In this document: in pieces, positions 26,337 through 35,229 of the stretch | Numbering within the stretch: position 1 is the stretch's first letter | How the letters are laid out: every line of letters starts with the position of its first letter | Made by a program: the position numbers and the translations under genes | Source: Imperialibacter sp964351395 | Lineage (GTDB): Bacteria; Bacteroidota; Bacteroidia; Cytophagales; Cyclobacteriaceae | DNA length: 64,000 bases | Reading direction: 5' to 3' | Assembly (NCBI GenBank): GCA_964351395.1 | Contig: CAYGOF010000018.1 | Location: 37,508 to 101,507 of the forward strand | The notes under the pieces: generated by a model | What the model was told of the DNA's origin: nothing | Databases searched by the model: none | Seen by the model: only the letters and a program-made list of their open reading frames with translations

Positions 26337-27542
26337 TTATTTTAGATTTTCCAGCCCCGTGATATACCCCCCGGTTGACACAAATAACCTGGCGCTTGTG
26401 TTAGACGTCACATCAAATTTGTACACCGCATTTTCATCGTTGGTAGCGATGGAGAAAAGTACGCTCTGGTCTTCCAGCTCATGTACGATCATTCTTCTGG
26501 AGCCGTATGTGGTAGGCAGCCCGGGAACGGCACCTTTGCTTGTTTTGGCACCCAGATCAATTTCATAGTATTTGAATTGCGGTTCGCCGGTCAGGTACTC
26601 CCAAAAATCAGTCTCGTCTTCAACCCGTGCTGTAAATGACCTGCCGCTGGAAGTATGATAGATGCCATAGGAAATGTTGCCGGTAGCCTCCACCAGATTG
26701 AAAAAATAGTCCTCATCAAAATCCGAAGCGCCATTTTTTATTCTTAGCACACCGCTCGGACTGCTACCTCCATCGTTGAGCGTTCCCAAAGCCTGAACGT
26801 AAATGTCACCGTTTTCAGCTTTTACCAGGCCCGCATTTGGCCCTTGCCCGCCAAATACCATTCCTGTCCGCCCATCCGCTATTACTTTTTCTACCACATT
26901 GGCGGTCAGGTCAATTACCGCTACATAAGCTGAATCGTTGGAGGGAATGAAGTTGTTTTCGTAATGCACACCCATAAATAATTTATCATCCCGTTCTACC
27001 ATATCGAGATAATAGGTGCGAGTGATGCCCGAAACTCGGCTCGTAACGGAGGAAAGGTCGACCTCATCAGTGATCCGCATTGTTGAAGGATCGAACACGA
27101 TCAGTTTTGAAATCCCTCCTGCCACGGTGCCATATGCCACGGTCTCACTTTCAAAATACAAGGTGGAAAAGGTATTGGCACCAGGCACCACAATCCGCTC
27201 CGCCTCCTCAGGCACGCCTTCAGCATTCATGGTGTACTTCACCAGGTTGGCAGGTGCGCCAAATGGTGTTGCATACACGCTGCCAGCGTAGGAGACTGTG
27301 GCGGCACTTCCGGTGAGTTCGATAGCATTGTCGTTGCCGATGCTGGTAAAGTCGAAAGCCTCAACGCCCTGAATGTAGGTTGTTTGATCAGGCCAGGCCC
27401 CACTCACTGTTGAGATGGCATAGCTGACTTCTACGGATGGATTCGCCGGATTCGGATCATCGCTTTCACATCCTGTAAATGCGCATGCCGACAACATGGC
27501 CATAGCCATTAGACCTTTTTGATTGAGTAATTGCTTTTTCAT
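26337..27542 (-). CDS. DUF4374 surface lipoprotein, XusB-like
   Basis: This 401-residue protein has a lipoprotein signal (CAFTGC, Cys25) followed by an acidic SDDPNPANP stretch, as in surface-exposed Bacteroidota lipoproteins. The body is a beta-propeller of the DUF4374 family: YAISTVSGAWPDQTTYIQGV at the start, GVHYENNFIPSNDSAYVAVID, and GSRRMIVHELEDQSVLFSI near the end. The known member XusB of Bacteroides thetaiotaomicron binds ferric enterobactin at the cell surface for its partner receptor XusA. The gene directly follows the TonB receptor gene (13-base gap). Siderophore or metal-chelate capture is inferred. The ligand cannot be read from the sequence. Confidence 0.85.
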   Translation of the reverse strand: MKKQLLNQKGLMAMAMLSACAFTGCESDDPNPANPSVEVSYAISTVSGAWPDQTTYIQGVEAFDFTSIGNDNAIELTGSAATVSYAGSVYATPFGAPANLVKYTMNAEGVPEEAERIVVPGANTFSTLYFESETVAYGTVAGGISKLIVFDPSTMRITDEVDLSSVTSRVSGITRTYYLDMVERDDKLFMGVHYENNFIPSNDSAYVAVIDLTANVVEKVIADGRTGMVFGGQGPNAGLVKAENGDIYVQALGTLNDGGSSPSGVLRIKNGASDFDEDYFFNLVEATGNISYGIYHTSSGRSFTARVEDETDFWEYLTGEPQFKYYEIDLGAKTSKGAVPGLPTTYGSRRMIVHELEDQSVLFSIATNDENAVYKFDVTSNTSARLFVSTGGYITGLENLK

Positions 27543-27555
27543 TTAATTTTTATTT

Positions 27556-29940
27556 TTAGTGTAAATAAGTTCTCATGGTGATGTAAAAAGCCCTGCCAGG
27601 GCGCTGCACACTGAAGTTGTCAAATGCCTTCTTGTCAAATAGATTTGTCGATTCCAGACTGATAGAAAGGCGGTCAGCCGGAAGCGTGCAGGAGATCCCC
27701 GTATTTTGAATGAATTGGCTGGGGATATTATTCTTGAAGTCTATATTGCCATCTACCGCCCAATAGAGGTAGAACTCTTGCACATAGGCGGCCGACCACC
27801 AGGCAGAGAATCGGCTGCCTGTTCCGAAAAAGTTGTTCTTCTGATATCGCATCTCCCCGTTGCCAAACAAATAGGGAATGTTTGGAAGCCGGGCATCATA
27901 GTAGCGGTTGTCTACCGAGCCGGTCACACTTTTCGGGGACCTGTTGCGAATGTCCTGATAAGTAGCGTTTACCTTTAGTTTGATGAAATCAACCGGCTGG
28001 TACTGCACCTCTGCATCTACCCCCTTCACCATCGCTTTCAATAAATTTTGATACTGAGCAAAGAATTGAGAGGTGCGCAGCCAGATAATATTGTCGGTAA
28101 GCCTGTAGAAGGTATTTGCTTCTACTTTCAGTTTTGCAGTGTTAACCTGAAGGCCGGCATTAGCATTGTGACTCTGCTCCGGATTCAAAAATGGATTGGG
28201 GCGTACAAGGGTAAAATCTCCGAAAAGTTCCGTTTCATCAGGCAGACGGGTTGCATACTCATAAGACGCCTTGGCTAGCAGTTGATCGGAGAACTGGTAT
28301 CGCAACGACTGCGAGCCGCCCAAATTGGAGACAAGTTGTTGGTTAGGTCGAAACTCCAGGTTCTGAATGGAGTAGCCATCTGCCGCTCCAAAAAAATGCT
28401 TGATGCCGGTGTAGCTAACAAAAGCCCTGGAAAAGGAGTGTTCGTAGGCTAAGCCGGTCGCATTTTTTACCAAAGTGGTAGGGTTGGCATAAAAGTCCTC
28501 ACCATAAAACTCCGCTGCTACGGGATCTTCGCCATTTCGGGTAAACCATGACGAGAATACGTTTAGTGTGAGGCGCCCTTTTTCCCACGGGTTATGGTGA
28601 AGGTTGAACCTGCTTACTGCATTTTTGGACTGAAGCTCTAACAGGTTGCGGGAGGTTGAGATTTCTCCACCATCCGTTCGCCGGTCATACACCTCGCCAT
28701 CCCAGGTATAGGCATTGAGGGTAGTGTCCACCAAATGGCCTCTGGTTAGATTCACTCCTCCATACCACCGAAGCGATGTGTGAGGTAAGATTTCTTCCTT
28801 TTCGAAGTTGGTTGAGAAGCCAAGTGTAGATTCATCGTAGACTACCTGGCCGTAGGGTTGTGCCATCACTGCATTGTGCTGGATGTCGTCGTCAAGCCCC
28901 GAATACCTGGCACTGAAAATCAGCCGGTCTGCGTATTTTTTATCATAAACTCCGGTATATACATTCGCCAGGTAATTGGTAAAATGATCGTGGAAGCGTT
29001 TTACCGTAGCGGGCACGGGGTTGCCAAACTGGTCGGGAATTTCTATGTCGATTTTGTAATTGTTGTCAGAATGGTTGTAGAAGGAATTGACACCAGTGAT
29101 CCAGTGACTAACAGGATTCACTACCTGAGCGTTGAGATTGGCTTTATGAGTATTGAATGACCCAAAAGAATACGACGCATCCAGGTAGTTTGCATACTCC
29201 TTTCTCGACACGATATTGATAGCACCTCCCAGGGCATCAGCCCCCAAATCGACCGGAACCACACCTTTGTAAACTTCGATTTGTTCCATCAGGTTGACTG
29301 GCAAAACGTTCAACCCGAGACCTGAGCCGAAGTAAGAGAGTGGGACTCCATCGAGAAAAAACTTCACTTGTTTGCCCGACATCCCATTGATATAAATGTC
29401 AGCACTACTGCCGAAGCCTCCTGTTTGTCTCACGTTCACGCCGGGAATCTGCTTGACGATGTCGCTCGTGTTATTGCTCTGCGCATAGAGTTGTTTCGTC
29501 TCAAGCACTGAGACGCTGGCCGTGCTCTGCAGTAGCATCTGAGATTCCGACTGGCCATTCACTACTACTTCCTCAAGCTCATTGATGTCTTCCTTAAGTA
29601 TCAGCCTGATTGCTGTTAAGTGCCCGGCACGCACTGAGATAGGAAACGTTTCCTGCAAAAAGCCCAAAGAGGCCGCTGTCAGCATGTGACTACCGCTGGC
29701 TACATTTTTGATCGAGAAATTGCCTGCTACGTCGCAGGTGGCGGTAAGCTTTGTGCCTTGTATGAACACCGTCGCAAATGGAACCGGCGTACCATCAGCT
29801 GATGCAACGACACCGGATACGTGATACTGGCAAAACGCTACGTTGCACAATGACAAGAGTACCACGGTAACTGACATCATTCTCAGAAGAGCGGATTTAC
29901 ACGGCAACCGGTGTTTTATTTTTGTCTGGATCCTGCTCAT
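27556..29940 (-). CDS. TonB-dependent receptor, XusA-like partner of the DUF4374 lipoprotein
   Basis: This 794-residue outer-membrane receptor has a signal peptide of about 37 residues. Residues about 40-120 form a carboxypeptidase-regulatory-like domain (GVVASADGTPVPFATVFIQG). A plug domain follows, with NELEEVVVNGQSESQM, DIVKQIPGVNVRQTGG and DIYINGMSGKQVKFFLDGVP, then a 22-strand barrel ending GRAFYITMRTYLH. There is no SusD partner, so it belongs to the metal or siderophore type rather than the glycan type. Its ATG overlaps the upstream VOC gene by 4 bases. The neighbours XusB-like and ABC-2 cassette 1 follow directly, which makes an uptake role for a metal chelate the best reading. Confidence 0.88.
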   Translation of the reverse strand: MSRIQTKIKHRLPCKSALLRMMSVTVVLLSLCNVAFCQYHVSGVVASADGTPVPFATVFIQGTKLTATCDVAGNFSIKNVASGSHMLTAASLGFLQETFPISVRAGHLTAIRLILKEDINELEEVVVNGQSESQMLLQSTASVSVLETKQLYAQSNNTSDIVKQIPGVNVRQTGGFGSSADIYINGMSGKQVKFFLDGVPLSYFGSGLGLNVLPVNLMEQIEVYKGVVPVDLGADALGGAINIVSRKEYANYLDASYSFGSFNTHKANLNAQVVNPVSHWITGVNSFYNHSDNNYKIDIEIPDQFGNPVPATVKRFHDHFTNYLANVYTGVYDKKYADRLIFSARYSGLDDDIQHNAVMAQPYGQVVYDESTLGFSTNFEKEEILPHTSLRWYGGVNLTRGHLVDTTLNAYTWDGEVYDRRTDGGEISTSRNLLELQSKNAVSRFNLHHNPWEKGRLTLNVFSSWFTRNGEDPVAAEFYGEDFYANPTTLVKNATGLAYEHSFSRAFVSYTGIKHFFGAADGYSIQNLEFRPNQQLVSNLGGSQSLRYQFSDQLLAKASYEYATRLPDETELFGDFTLVRPNPFLNPEQSHNANAGLQVNTAKLKVEANTFYRLTDNIIWLRTSQFFAQYQNLLKAMVKGVDAEVQYQPVDFIKLKVNATYQDIRNRSPKSVTGSVDNRYYDARLPNIPYLFGNGEMRYQKNNFFGTGSRFSAWWSAAYVQEFYLYWAVDGNIDFKNNIPSQFIQNTGISCTLPADRLSISLESTNLFDKKAFDNFSVQRPGRAFYITMRTYLH

Positions 29941-30626
29941 ATCCTTACCTTTCCTTTTGGCGTATCAAGAATCAATTTCATCTTTTCAGCAGCCCCTTTT
30001 TTTACCCTGACCACTCCTGAGTCGACCGAAAGGCTTAAGAGCAAGCGTTTCAAAAAACCAGGCTCTCGGCTTGTGATAACCAGCTTTGAAAGACCGCAGC
30101 CTTTTGGTGCGCTTAGCGAGGGGTGTAGCGTGTTAACATGCCAACTGATAAAAAAGGGGATGCCAATGGCTTCCTGACTTTCGATAACGGTCGTTTCCCA
30201 GCGAAGGAGCTCGCCTTGGCCATTCATTCTGGAGCCGGGCAAAATGTCGGCCGAGGCGATGTTTGCGCTTGATAGCGCTGATTTTGTACCGTCAAGGTCG
30301 GAGGAGCCAATGGCCCAGCCAAGGATGGTAAGCTGCTCTAACTGCCTGAAATAACCCGGAACAGAATCCGCATCAGCTCTCGGGGCCAGTATCTCTATAT
30401 ACATACCATCGCCGAGGGAGACAATTGCATTCTCGGTTAAGCTGTCGGGGTGTCGGCCGCCGTAGCTGGCCTTTACTCCCGTGAGCCTCTCCACCTGCTG
30501 TATGCCCGAATCGAGGTTGTTGATAGCAAGGATGATGTGGTCGAACTGGTGCTTTCCGCCAGGCTTTTGGCCAAAGCGATCCTTTACCCCCAGGAAAATC
30601 AAAAAAAGGATAGCTAATCGTGTCAT
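29937..30626 (-). CDS. VOC superfamily (glyoxalase-like domain) protein
   Basis: This 229-residue protein is best started at ATG 30626, 4 bases after the previous stop; a longer frame would run back into the DUF5916 gene. A short hydrophobic N-terminus (LAILFLIFLG) could be a signal or anchor. The VOC pattern begins FDHIILAINNLDSGIQQVERLTGVKASYGGRHPDS, then NAIVSLGDGMYIEILAPRAD and WHVNTLHPSL. His and Glu residues at the usual metal positions are present (DHI, YIEIL). It resembles the glyoxalase-like 3 type, whose functions vary. Being locked between two transport genes suggests a role tied to the imported compound, but that is inference. Confidence 0.75.
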   Translation of the reverse strand: MTRLAILFLIFLGVKDRFGQKPGGKHQFDHIILAINNLDSGIQQVERLTGVKASYGGRHPDSLTENAIVSLGDGMYIEILAPRADADSVPGYFRQLEQLTILGWAIGSSDLDGTKSALSSANIASADILPGSRMNGQGELLRWETTVIESQEAIGIPFFISWHVNTLHPSLSAPKGCGLSKLVITSREPGFLKRLLLSLSVDSGVVRVKKGAAEKMKLILDTPKGKVRI

Positions 30627-30630
30627 TGGG

Positions 30631-32835
30631 CTAAAACTGCTTGAGAATGGTGACCTTGCTGATAAGCGATTGCCGCTGATCCAGTGAGTACCTGAAATTC
30701 GATTCATTAAAAACCAGGTATACAAAGCTGAGTGGTGCAAACTGCCAGCTACCCCTTACATTCCACCGTCCCTGGTTATCAAATGAATTGTACTGGTAGA
30801 AGATGGAAGCTTGAATATTGGCGTCGTAGGCAAGCCTGAGGCCGCCTGTTACCAACGACGTATTCAGATCTTCGTTCTCACTGCCAATGCTCCTGAGCTG
30901 ATTATATTCGTAGTCAACCGTGAGGGCAATATTTGGCAAAGGAGCTACCCTCGCACCAATTGTAGCTGTGTTGAGGGTGCCGTCATAATAATCACCAAAT
31001 GCATAGCTGCCGCTGGCCGAAAGCTTTTTTGACAGGTCAGAGTTGTAGTTGACTGTGTGTCGGGTGTAGTAGTATTGCTGCTGATTGATTGGGAGCCCCA
31101 ACAGGGAGAAATTGAAATCTATGTTTTGCCAGGTAGGTGTGATGGAGTACTCAAGATAACTACCATCCTGGAACAGGATGTAAACCGGAAAAATGTAAAT
31201 GTCAGCCTGCTGGAAACCCAGACCCGTGGCATTGTGATAGTAGTTGACAAAGAAACCGGGATCCCACCTTCTGATAAGCTTCCACTGCTTGGGCCTCCAG
31301 ATATAATAACCACCGGGGCTATGATGCACTGTATTGGAAGCAAATATGAAGCCCATCCCGGGCACATATTTATCGTCCACCACCTTCGACTGCCAACCCA
31401 GGTACCAGTTGGGAAGGAACCGTCCGGCATAGAGACTGCCCGCAAACCCAATGGAGTCGTTGGAATTGTCACGTGAAGCAGTGGCCAGGTATTGTATTTT
31501 CCAGGAATCATCTGGTCGGATGAAGCCATCAACTGTGAGGGTGGTATTATCCTTTTGTGAAAAACCCATTTCGGCATCAGCTTCATCAAGCCTGTGGGTG
31601 AGCATCACGCCAATGTTGTTTTGCTTACCATAGTTTTTCAGGTAGCGCATCACGCCAAAATTGGCAGCCCCCTGAAACGCCGTGGATTGCTGGTGAACGT
31701 AAAGGCCTGCAAGCGCCCTGTCGGCAGTACGGTCAACATACCTGGCCCCTGCATCGATAGTCACAGGATCGGCATTGAACTGTGAATTGGACAAGCCGAT
31801 GGTTCGGCTGAAAAAAGGATTAATCCCGTCAATATCGGCACCCGCATACACCCCGGAGTTTTCGAGAAAAAATTGACGTCGTTCGGGAAAGAAGACATTG
31901 AATCGGGTGAGGTTATTCACTGCCCTGTCCACATCCGCCTGGGCAAAGTCAGTATTAAACGTGAGATCGAGTACGCTGTGCGTGTTCACAGCCCACTTTA
32001 GCTCGCCACCGACCTTGAAGCTGTCGTCAGTTTCTGACTCTCCGGCTCCATCGGTAGCTTTGTCAAACTGGTAGAGGGCGTAGGGCTGCACCCTGATGTT
32101 GACTGAGGGAGGCGGAAGCTTCAGACCTTTGAGTTGCGCTGCATAGGTCATACGATAGGGAGAGTAAGCCTGGGGAATGCTGGGAAACGCAGTGATCTCG
32201 TAGTCTCTTCTCGCCAACCGACCGAAGGTGACACCCCACGAAGGCTCTTCGCCTGCATTGGACTCATAACGCAACGACTTGAACGGGATGGCGTACTCTG
32301 CAAAATAGCCGCTATCAGTCAGGTGGGTTTTTACCCGCCACAGGGCATCCCAATCGGTGTCGTAAAAACTATCGTCGAAAACCTGCAGGTCCCGCTGGGT
32401 GCCCAGTGGTGTGGTCTGAAACGAAACACAATACCTCTTCAGGTTTTGCGGATCCAACTGAACGTAGAAAACGTCATTTTGACCAAAATTGAAGTCCCTC
32501 CTGTAATCTTGTGTCCTCACTCCTTTTCGTCCCAGCGAATCTTTACAGAAGATTCCGAAATAAAGGTTCTTCTTGTCGTACGCCATCTGTACAACCGTTT
32601 CGTAAAGATAGTCGCCACCCTGCCGGGGCTCCATTCGAAAGAAATCCCTTACCACGGGAGCTATCTTCCAAACCTCTTCGGTCAGCCTGCCGTCTAACGT
32701 GATAGTCTCGGAGGTTTCGACTGCGGTCACTTCAGGCGCAGTTTCGGGAGGTGGAAAGCTTTCGATCTTTTCCTGACATATCGCCTGTACTGATAGTAAT
32801 GAGAGTATAGTGAGTGATGGTAGTTTTAGCTTCAT
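30631..32835 (-). CDS. DUF5916 outer-membrane protein with N-terminal CBM9-like domain
   Basis: This 734-residue protein has a signal peptide (LLSVQAIC-Q). Residues about 37-215 form a family-9 carbohydrate-binding-like domain (ITLDGRLTEEVWKIAPVVRDF, YETVVQMAYDKKNLYFGIFC). The rest is a DUF5916 barrel: LKWAVNTHSVLDLTFNTDFA, QADVDRAVNNLTRFNVFFPE, RRQFFLENSGVY, then alternating aromatic strands to the end. Such proteins are widespread in Bacteroidota next to TonB systems. No function is established. It starts 17 bases after the DUF1826 stop and ends 4 bases before the VOC gene, so it is an operon member. Confidence 0.85.
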   Translation of the reverse strand: MKLKLPSLTILSLLSVQAICQEKIESFPPPETAPEVTAVETSETITLDGRLTEEVWKIAPVVRDFFRMEPRQGGDYLYETVVQMAYDKKNLYFGIFCKDSLGRKGVRTQDYRRDFNFGQNDVFYVQLDPQNLKRYCVSFQTTPLGTQRDLQVFDDSFYDTDWDALWRVKTHLTDSGYFAEYAIPFKSLRYESNAGEEPSWGVTFGRLARRDYEITAFPSIPQAYSPYRMTYAAQLKGLKLPPPSVNIRVQPYALYQFDKATDGAGESETDDSFKVGGELKWAVNTHSVLDLTFNTDFAQADVDRAVNNLTRFNVFFPERRQFFLENSGVYAGADIDGINPFFSRTIGLSNSQFNADPVTIDAGARYVDRTADRALAGLYVHQQSTAFQGAANFGVMRYLKNYGKQNNIGVMLTHRLDEADAEMGFSQKDNTTLTVDGFIRPDDSWKIQYLATASRDNSNDSIGFAGSLYAGRFLPNWYLGWQSKVVDDKYVPGMGFIFASNTVHHSPGGYYIWRPKQWKLIRRWDPGFFVNYYHNATGLGFQQADIYIFPVYILFQDGSYLEYSITPTWQNIDFNFSLLGLPINQQQYYYTRHTVNYNSDLSKKLSASGSYAFGDYYDGTLNTATIGARVAPLPNIALTVDYEYNQLRSIGSENEDLNTSLVTGGLRLAYDANIQASIFYQYNSFDNQGRWNVRGSWQFAPLSFVYLVFNESNFRYSLDQRQSLISKVTILKQF

Positions 32836-32852
32836 AGCATGATTGATTAGGA

Positions 32853-33503
32853 TCAGAAGTCCAGGCGAAGCAAGAGTCTGCTCTCTTCGTTAGTAAGAAG
32901 GGGCGGTGATCGATGAACAATGCCCTCCCCAATTGGCATTGCAGCACTCTCACCCTTTAATATCAGCACTTCAAATGTGCTGGCGGTAACTATCCGGGAA
33001 GGGTCTTTTATTATCTCGTCGTTAGATCCTCGGGCCAGTTTTTTTCTGTTTACATACCGATCGTCAACCCACTGGGTACCCTTGCCTACATAAGTGCACA
33101 GCAGACGAAGTCTGTAAGCGTCAGTATGGAATTTAGCACAGGCGTTGTCGTGCACCACCTTAAGGGCGAGTCGGGTGCTATTGACGCCAGCAATACTCAA
33201 AAATGTTTGAGTAACGTCAGATATATCTTTGATCAGCTTTCGTCTTCCCTCCCGGTACAGCCTGATGTCCGGTATTTCGGCTTCCAAAAGTTGACCGATT
33301 GAATCGATTTGAACCATTTGTTCAACCCCTTTGAAGGTATTGGTGACCAGATGCCATGCGAACAAATCAATTTCTTCGTCGAATGGCCGGTTGAAATAGG
33401 TAAGGTTGACCCTGTCATCCAGAATCATCGCCAGGTCGTTGAGGTTTTGAGCCGACACCTGATTCCGGTAGTGTCGGCTCTTTATAAGATCCATGATATT
33501 CAT
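32853..33503 (-). CDS. DUF1826 protein
   Basis: The protein is 216 residues if started at ATG 33503, which gives the classic 4-base ATGA overlap with the upstream COG0523 gene; a TTG three codons earlier is possible. The DUF1826 core is clear: LALKVVHDNACAKFHTDAYR, LRLLCTYVGKGTQWVDD, then KGESAAMPIGEGIVHRSPP. The conserved His/Asp pattern (FHTD, VHRSP) looks like a metal-binding jelly-roll. DUF1826 genes are known as neighbours of COG0523 GTPases in zinc-responsive gene sets, and this arrangement repeats that. It is cytoplasmic and of unknown activity. Confidence 0.85.
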   Translation of the reverse strand: MNIMDLIKSRHYRNQVSAQNLNDLAMILDDRVNLTYFNRPFDEEIDLFAWHLVTNTFKGVEQMVQIDSIGQLLEAEIPDIRLYREGRRKLIKDISDVTQTFLSIAGVNSTRLALKVVHDNACAKFHTDAYRLRLLCTYVGKGTQWVDDRYVNRKKLARGSNDEIIKDPSRIVTASTFEVLILKGESAAMPIGEGIVHRSPPLLTNEESRLLLRLDF

Positions 33504-34708
33504 ATCGGCCAACTGTCTTCAAATTTCAGCCCGCCCAGATATTGGGCGATTTCATTTTCGTCACATAAGCATTTCTCAAGACCTGCTCTGACCTCTTCCT
33601 GATTCAGATGCTGACCGATAATCACCAGCTCGTTCATCCTGTCACCCCACACCTTGTCCCACTTCGCTTGAATCTCCCGCTGGTTCTCAACGTAGCCTGG
33701 ATTCGCAGCTCTTTTTGAGAACGGAACGGCTGCCCACCACCTGCCATACACATCAGCCTGACAGGAACCGCCAGCCTGACTCCACATCAAGGCGTGATCA
33801 GGGCGGGAAGCCATCCAGAAAAGTCCCTTGCTCCGGACGACGTTCGACGGCCATTTGGTTTGCACATAGTCCCAAAACCGGTCGGGGTTGAAAGGCCGGT
33901 GGTCACGGAAGACAAAGGAGCTGATGCCGTATTCTTCCGTTTCCGGGGTGTGAACGTTGTTGAGTTCCTGAAGCCACCCGGCCGACTGCTGGGCCTTTTC
34001 ATAGTCAAAGGTGTTGGTGTTCAGGATGTCGCTAGGCTCAATTTTTCCGTAGGTAGTTTTTATAATGCGTGCATCGGGATTGAGCTTGATCAGCATGCCT
34101 TCTATCAATTTCAGGTCAGCTTCAGAAACCTGATCAACTTTATTGATCACCAGCACATTGGCAAACTCAATCTGATCGGTGAGCAGGTTCACGATGGTTC
34201 TTTCATCCTCCACATCGTCGGTCATTTTTCTGGACACAATCGTGTCGGCACTGCCAAAATCTTTGAGAAAGTTGCATGCGTCCACTACAGTCACCATCGT
34301 ATCGAGACGGGCATGCTCCGCCAGCGTCACGAGGTCGTCTCCCACATCAACAGTGAAAGTTTGTGCCACTGGTATAGGCTCGGAAATACCAGTACTCTCT
34401 ATCAGCAGGTAGTCAAATTTATTCTGGCGGGCCAGCGTGGCCACTTCCCTCACCAGGTCTTCCCGCAGGGTACAGCAAATGCATCCGTTGCTCAGCTCTA
34501 CCAGCTTCTCTTCGGTGCGTGAAAGTTTGATTTCATTTTTAACCAGCTGGGCGTCGATATTGATTTCGCTCATGTCGTTGACGATCACAGCTACCTTTAG
34601 CCCTTTTCGGTTGTGAAGAATATGGTTCAGCAGTGTTGTTTTTCCTGCACCCAGAAAACCGCTGAGCACGGTGGTTGGCAGCTTGCGCTTCCTTTTAAAT
34701 AGCGTCAT
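33500..34708 (-). CDS. COG0523-family GTPase, zinc metallochaperone type (ZigA/YeiR/CobW-like)
   Basis: This 402-residue protein starts at ATG 34708. The G domain has Walker A GFLGAGKTTLL, the metal-binding GCICC (Cys76, Cys78, Cys79 with this start), LLIESTGISEPIPVAQTF, and NKVDQV. A CobW C-terminal domain begins near residue 260 (YGISSFVFRDHRPFNPDRFW). It carries the QAGGSCQADVYGRWWAA segment shared by zinc-type members. COG0523 proteins insert metal into client enzymes when zinc is scarce. Its tight coupling to DUF1826 supports the zinc assignment. The G-domain call is certain; the metal is inferred. Confidence 0.9.
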   Translation of the reverse strand: MTLFKRKRKLPTTVLSGFLGAGKTTLLNHILHNRKGLKVAVIVNDMSEINIDAQLVKNEIKLSRTEEKLVELSNGCICCTLREDLVREVATLARQNKFDYLLIESTGISEPIPVAQTFTVDVGDDLVTLAEHARLDTMVTVVDACNFLKDFGSADTIVSRKMTDDVEDERTIVNLLTDQIEFANVLVINKVDQVSEADLKLIEGMLIKLNPDARIIKTTYGKIEPSDILNTNTFDYEKAQQSAGWLQELNNVHTPETEEYGISSFVFRDHRPFNPDRFWDYVQTKWPSNVVRSKGLFWMASRPDHALMWSQAGGSCQADVYGRWWAAVPFSKRAANPGYVENQREIQAKWDKVWGDRMNELVIIGQHLNQEEVRAGLEKCLCDENEIAQYLGGLKFEDSWPI

Positions 34709-34746
34709 AATCAATTAGTTGTAATTGGAAAAAGTGTAACCAGACG

Positions 34747-34765
34747 TATCGGATGCTATCCGATA
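34747..34765. promoter_or_regulatory. palindrome before the COG0523 gene
   Basis: TATCGGAT-GCT-ATCCGATA is a perfect inverted repeat with 8-base arms, lying 39 bases upstream of the COG0523 start and after the DUF2946-like stop. No T tract follows on the minus strand, so an operator or mRNA hairpin is more likely than a terminator. It does not resemble the TGCAA boxes of the zinc genes at 39-47 kb. Confidence 0.45.
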
Positions 34766-34782
34766 GGTTTGAACGACAGGTA

Positions 34783-35187
34783 TTACAGCAACTGCGAGAT
34801 AGGAGGAGCCCGGGAAGACTTATTGCTATTGGGGGAAGAAGCAAAAACTACAGAGGGCCAACCTTCATAGCTGGCTGACAAAAACGAGGTGGAGTAGCCT
34901 GGGTCGGACGGCGGAACGGAACTGCCAAAGTGAAAACCACACCAGGGGCATTTTACTTCTTTTTCAGCCGGTAGACTTACGGCCAGCAAAGCCATGTTAG
35001 AATGAGTAAGCCCCCTGGCCGACTGTACTCCTGCGGTCAGAAGCTCCTGACGACTTGCATGATGAATTGTGCCGTGAACTACCTGAAAGGCAATACCAGA
35101 AAAATAGGCAAGAAGCAATCCAAAGGCGATGGATTGACAAGCATGCCTCTTTCCCTGGTTGATATGTCCTTTTCTATATTTCTTCAC
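34783..35187 (-). CDS. small DUF2946-like membrane protein (paralogue 1)
   Basis: This 134-residue protein starts with GTG. It has a Lys/Arg-rich N-terminus, one membrane helix at about 20-38 (SIAFGLLLAYFSGIAFQVVHG) with His residues just after it, a CPWCGFHFG motif near residue 79, and the C-terminal block SSRAPP. The second paralogue at 39.0-39.5 kb has the same layout (LLAYLIGVQFQLFHAIVH, CLLCHTH, SSRAPP). The Cys-x-x-Cys plus terminal R-A-P-P pattern is that of DUF2946-type proteins, which lie beside metal transport genes. It probably binds metal at the outer face of the inner membrane. That role is inferred. Confidence 0.65.
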   Translation of the reverse strand: MKKYRKGHINQGKRHACQSIAFGLLLAYFSGIAFQVVHGTIHHASRQELLTAGVQSARGLTHSNMALLAVSLPAEKEVKCPWCGFHFGSSVPPSDPGYSTSFLSASYEGWPSVVFASSPNSNKSSRAPPISQLL

Positions 35188-35229
35188 TTGTTTGTGAGCA
35201 CTTAAATCTGTTTTTACAGTTAGTCTTCC

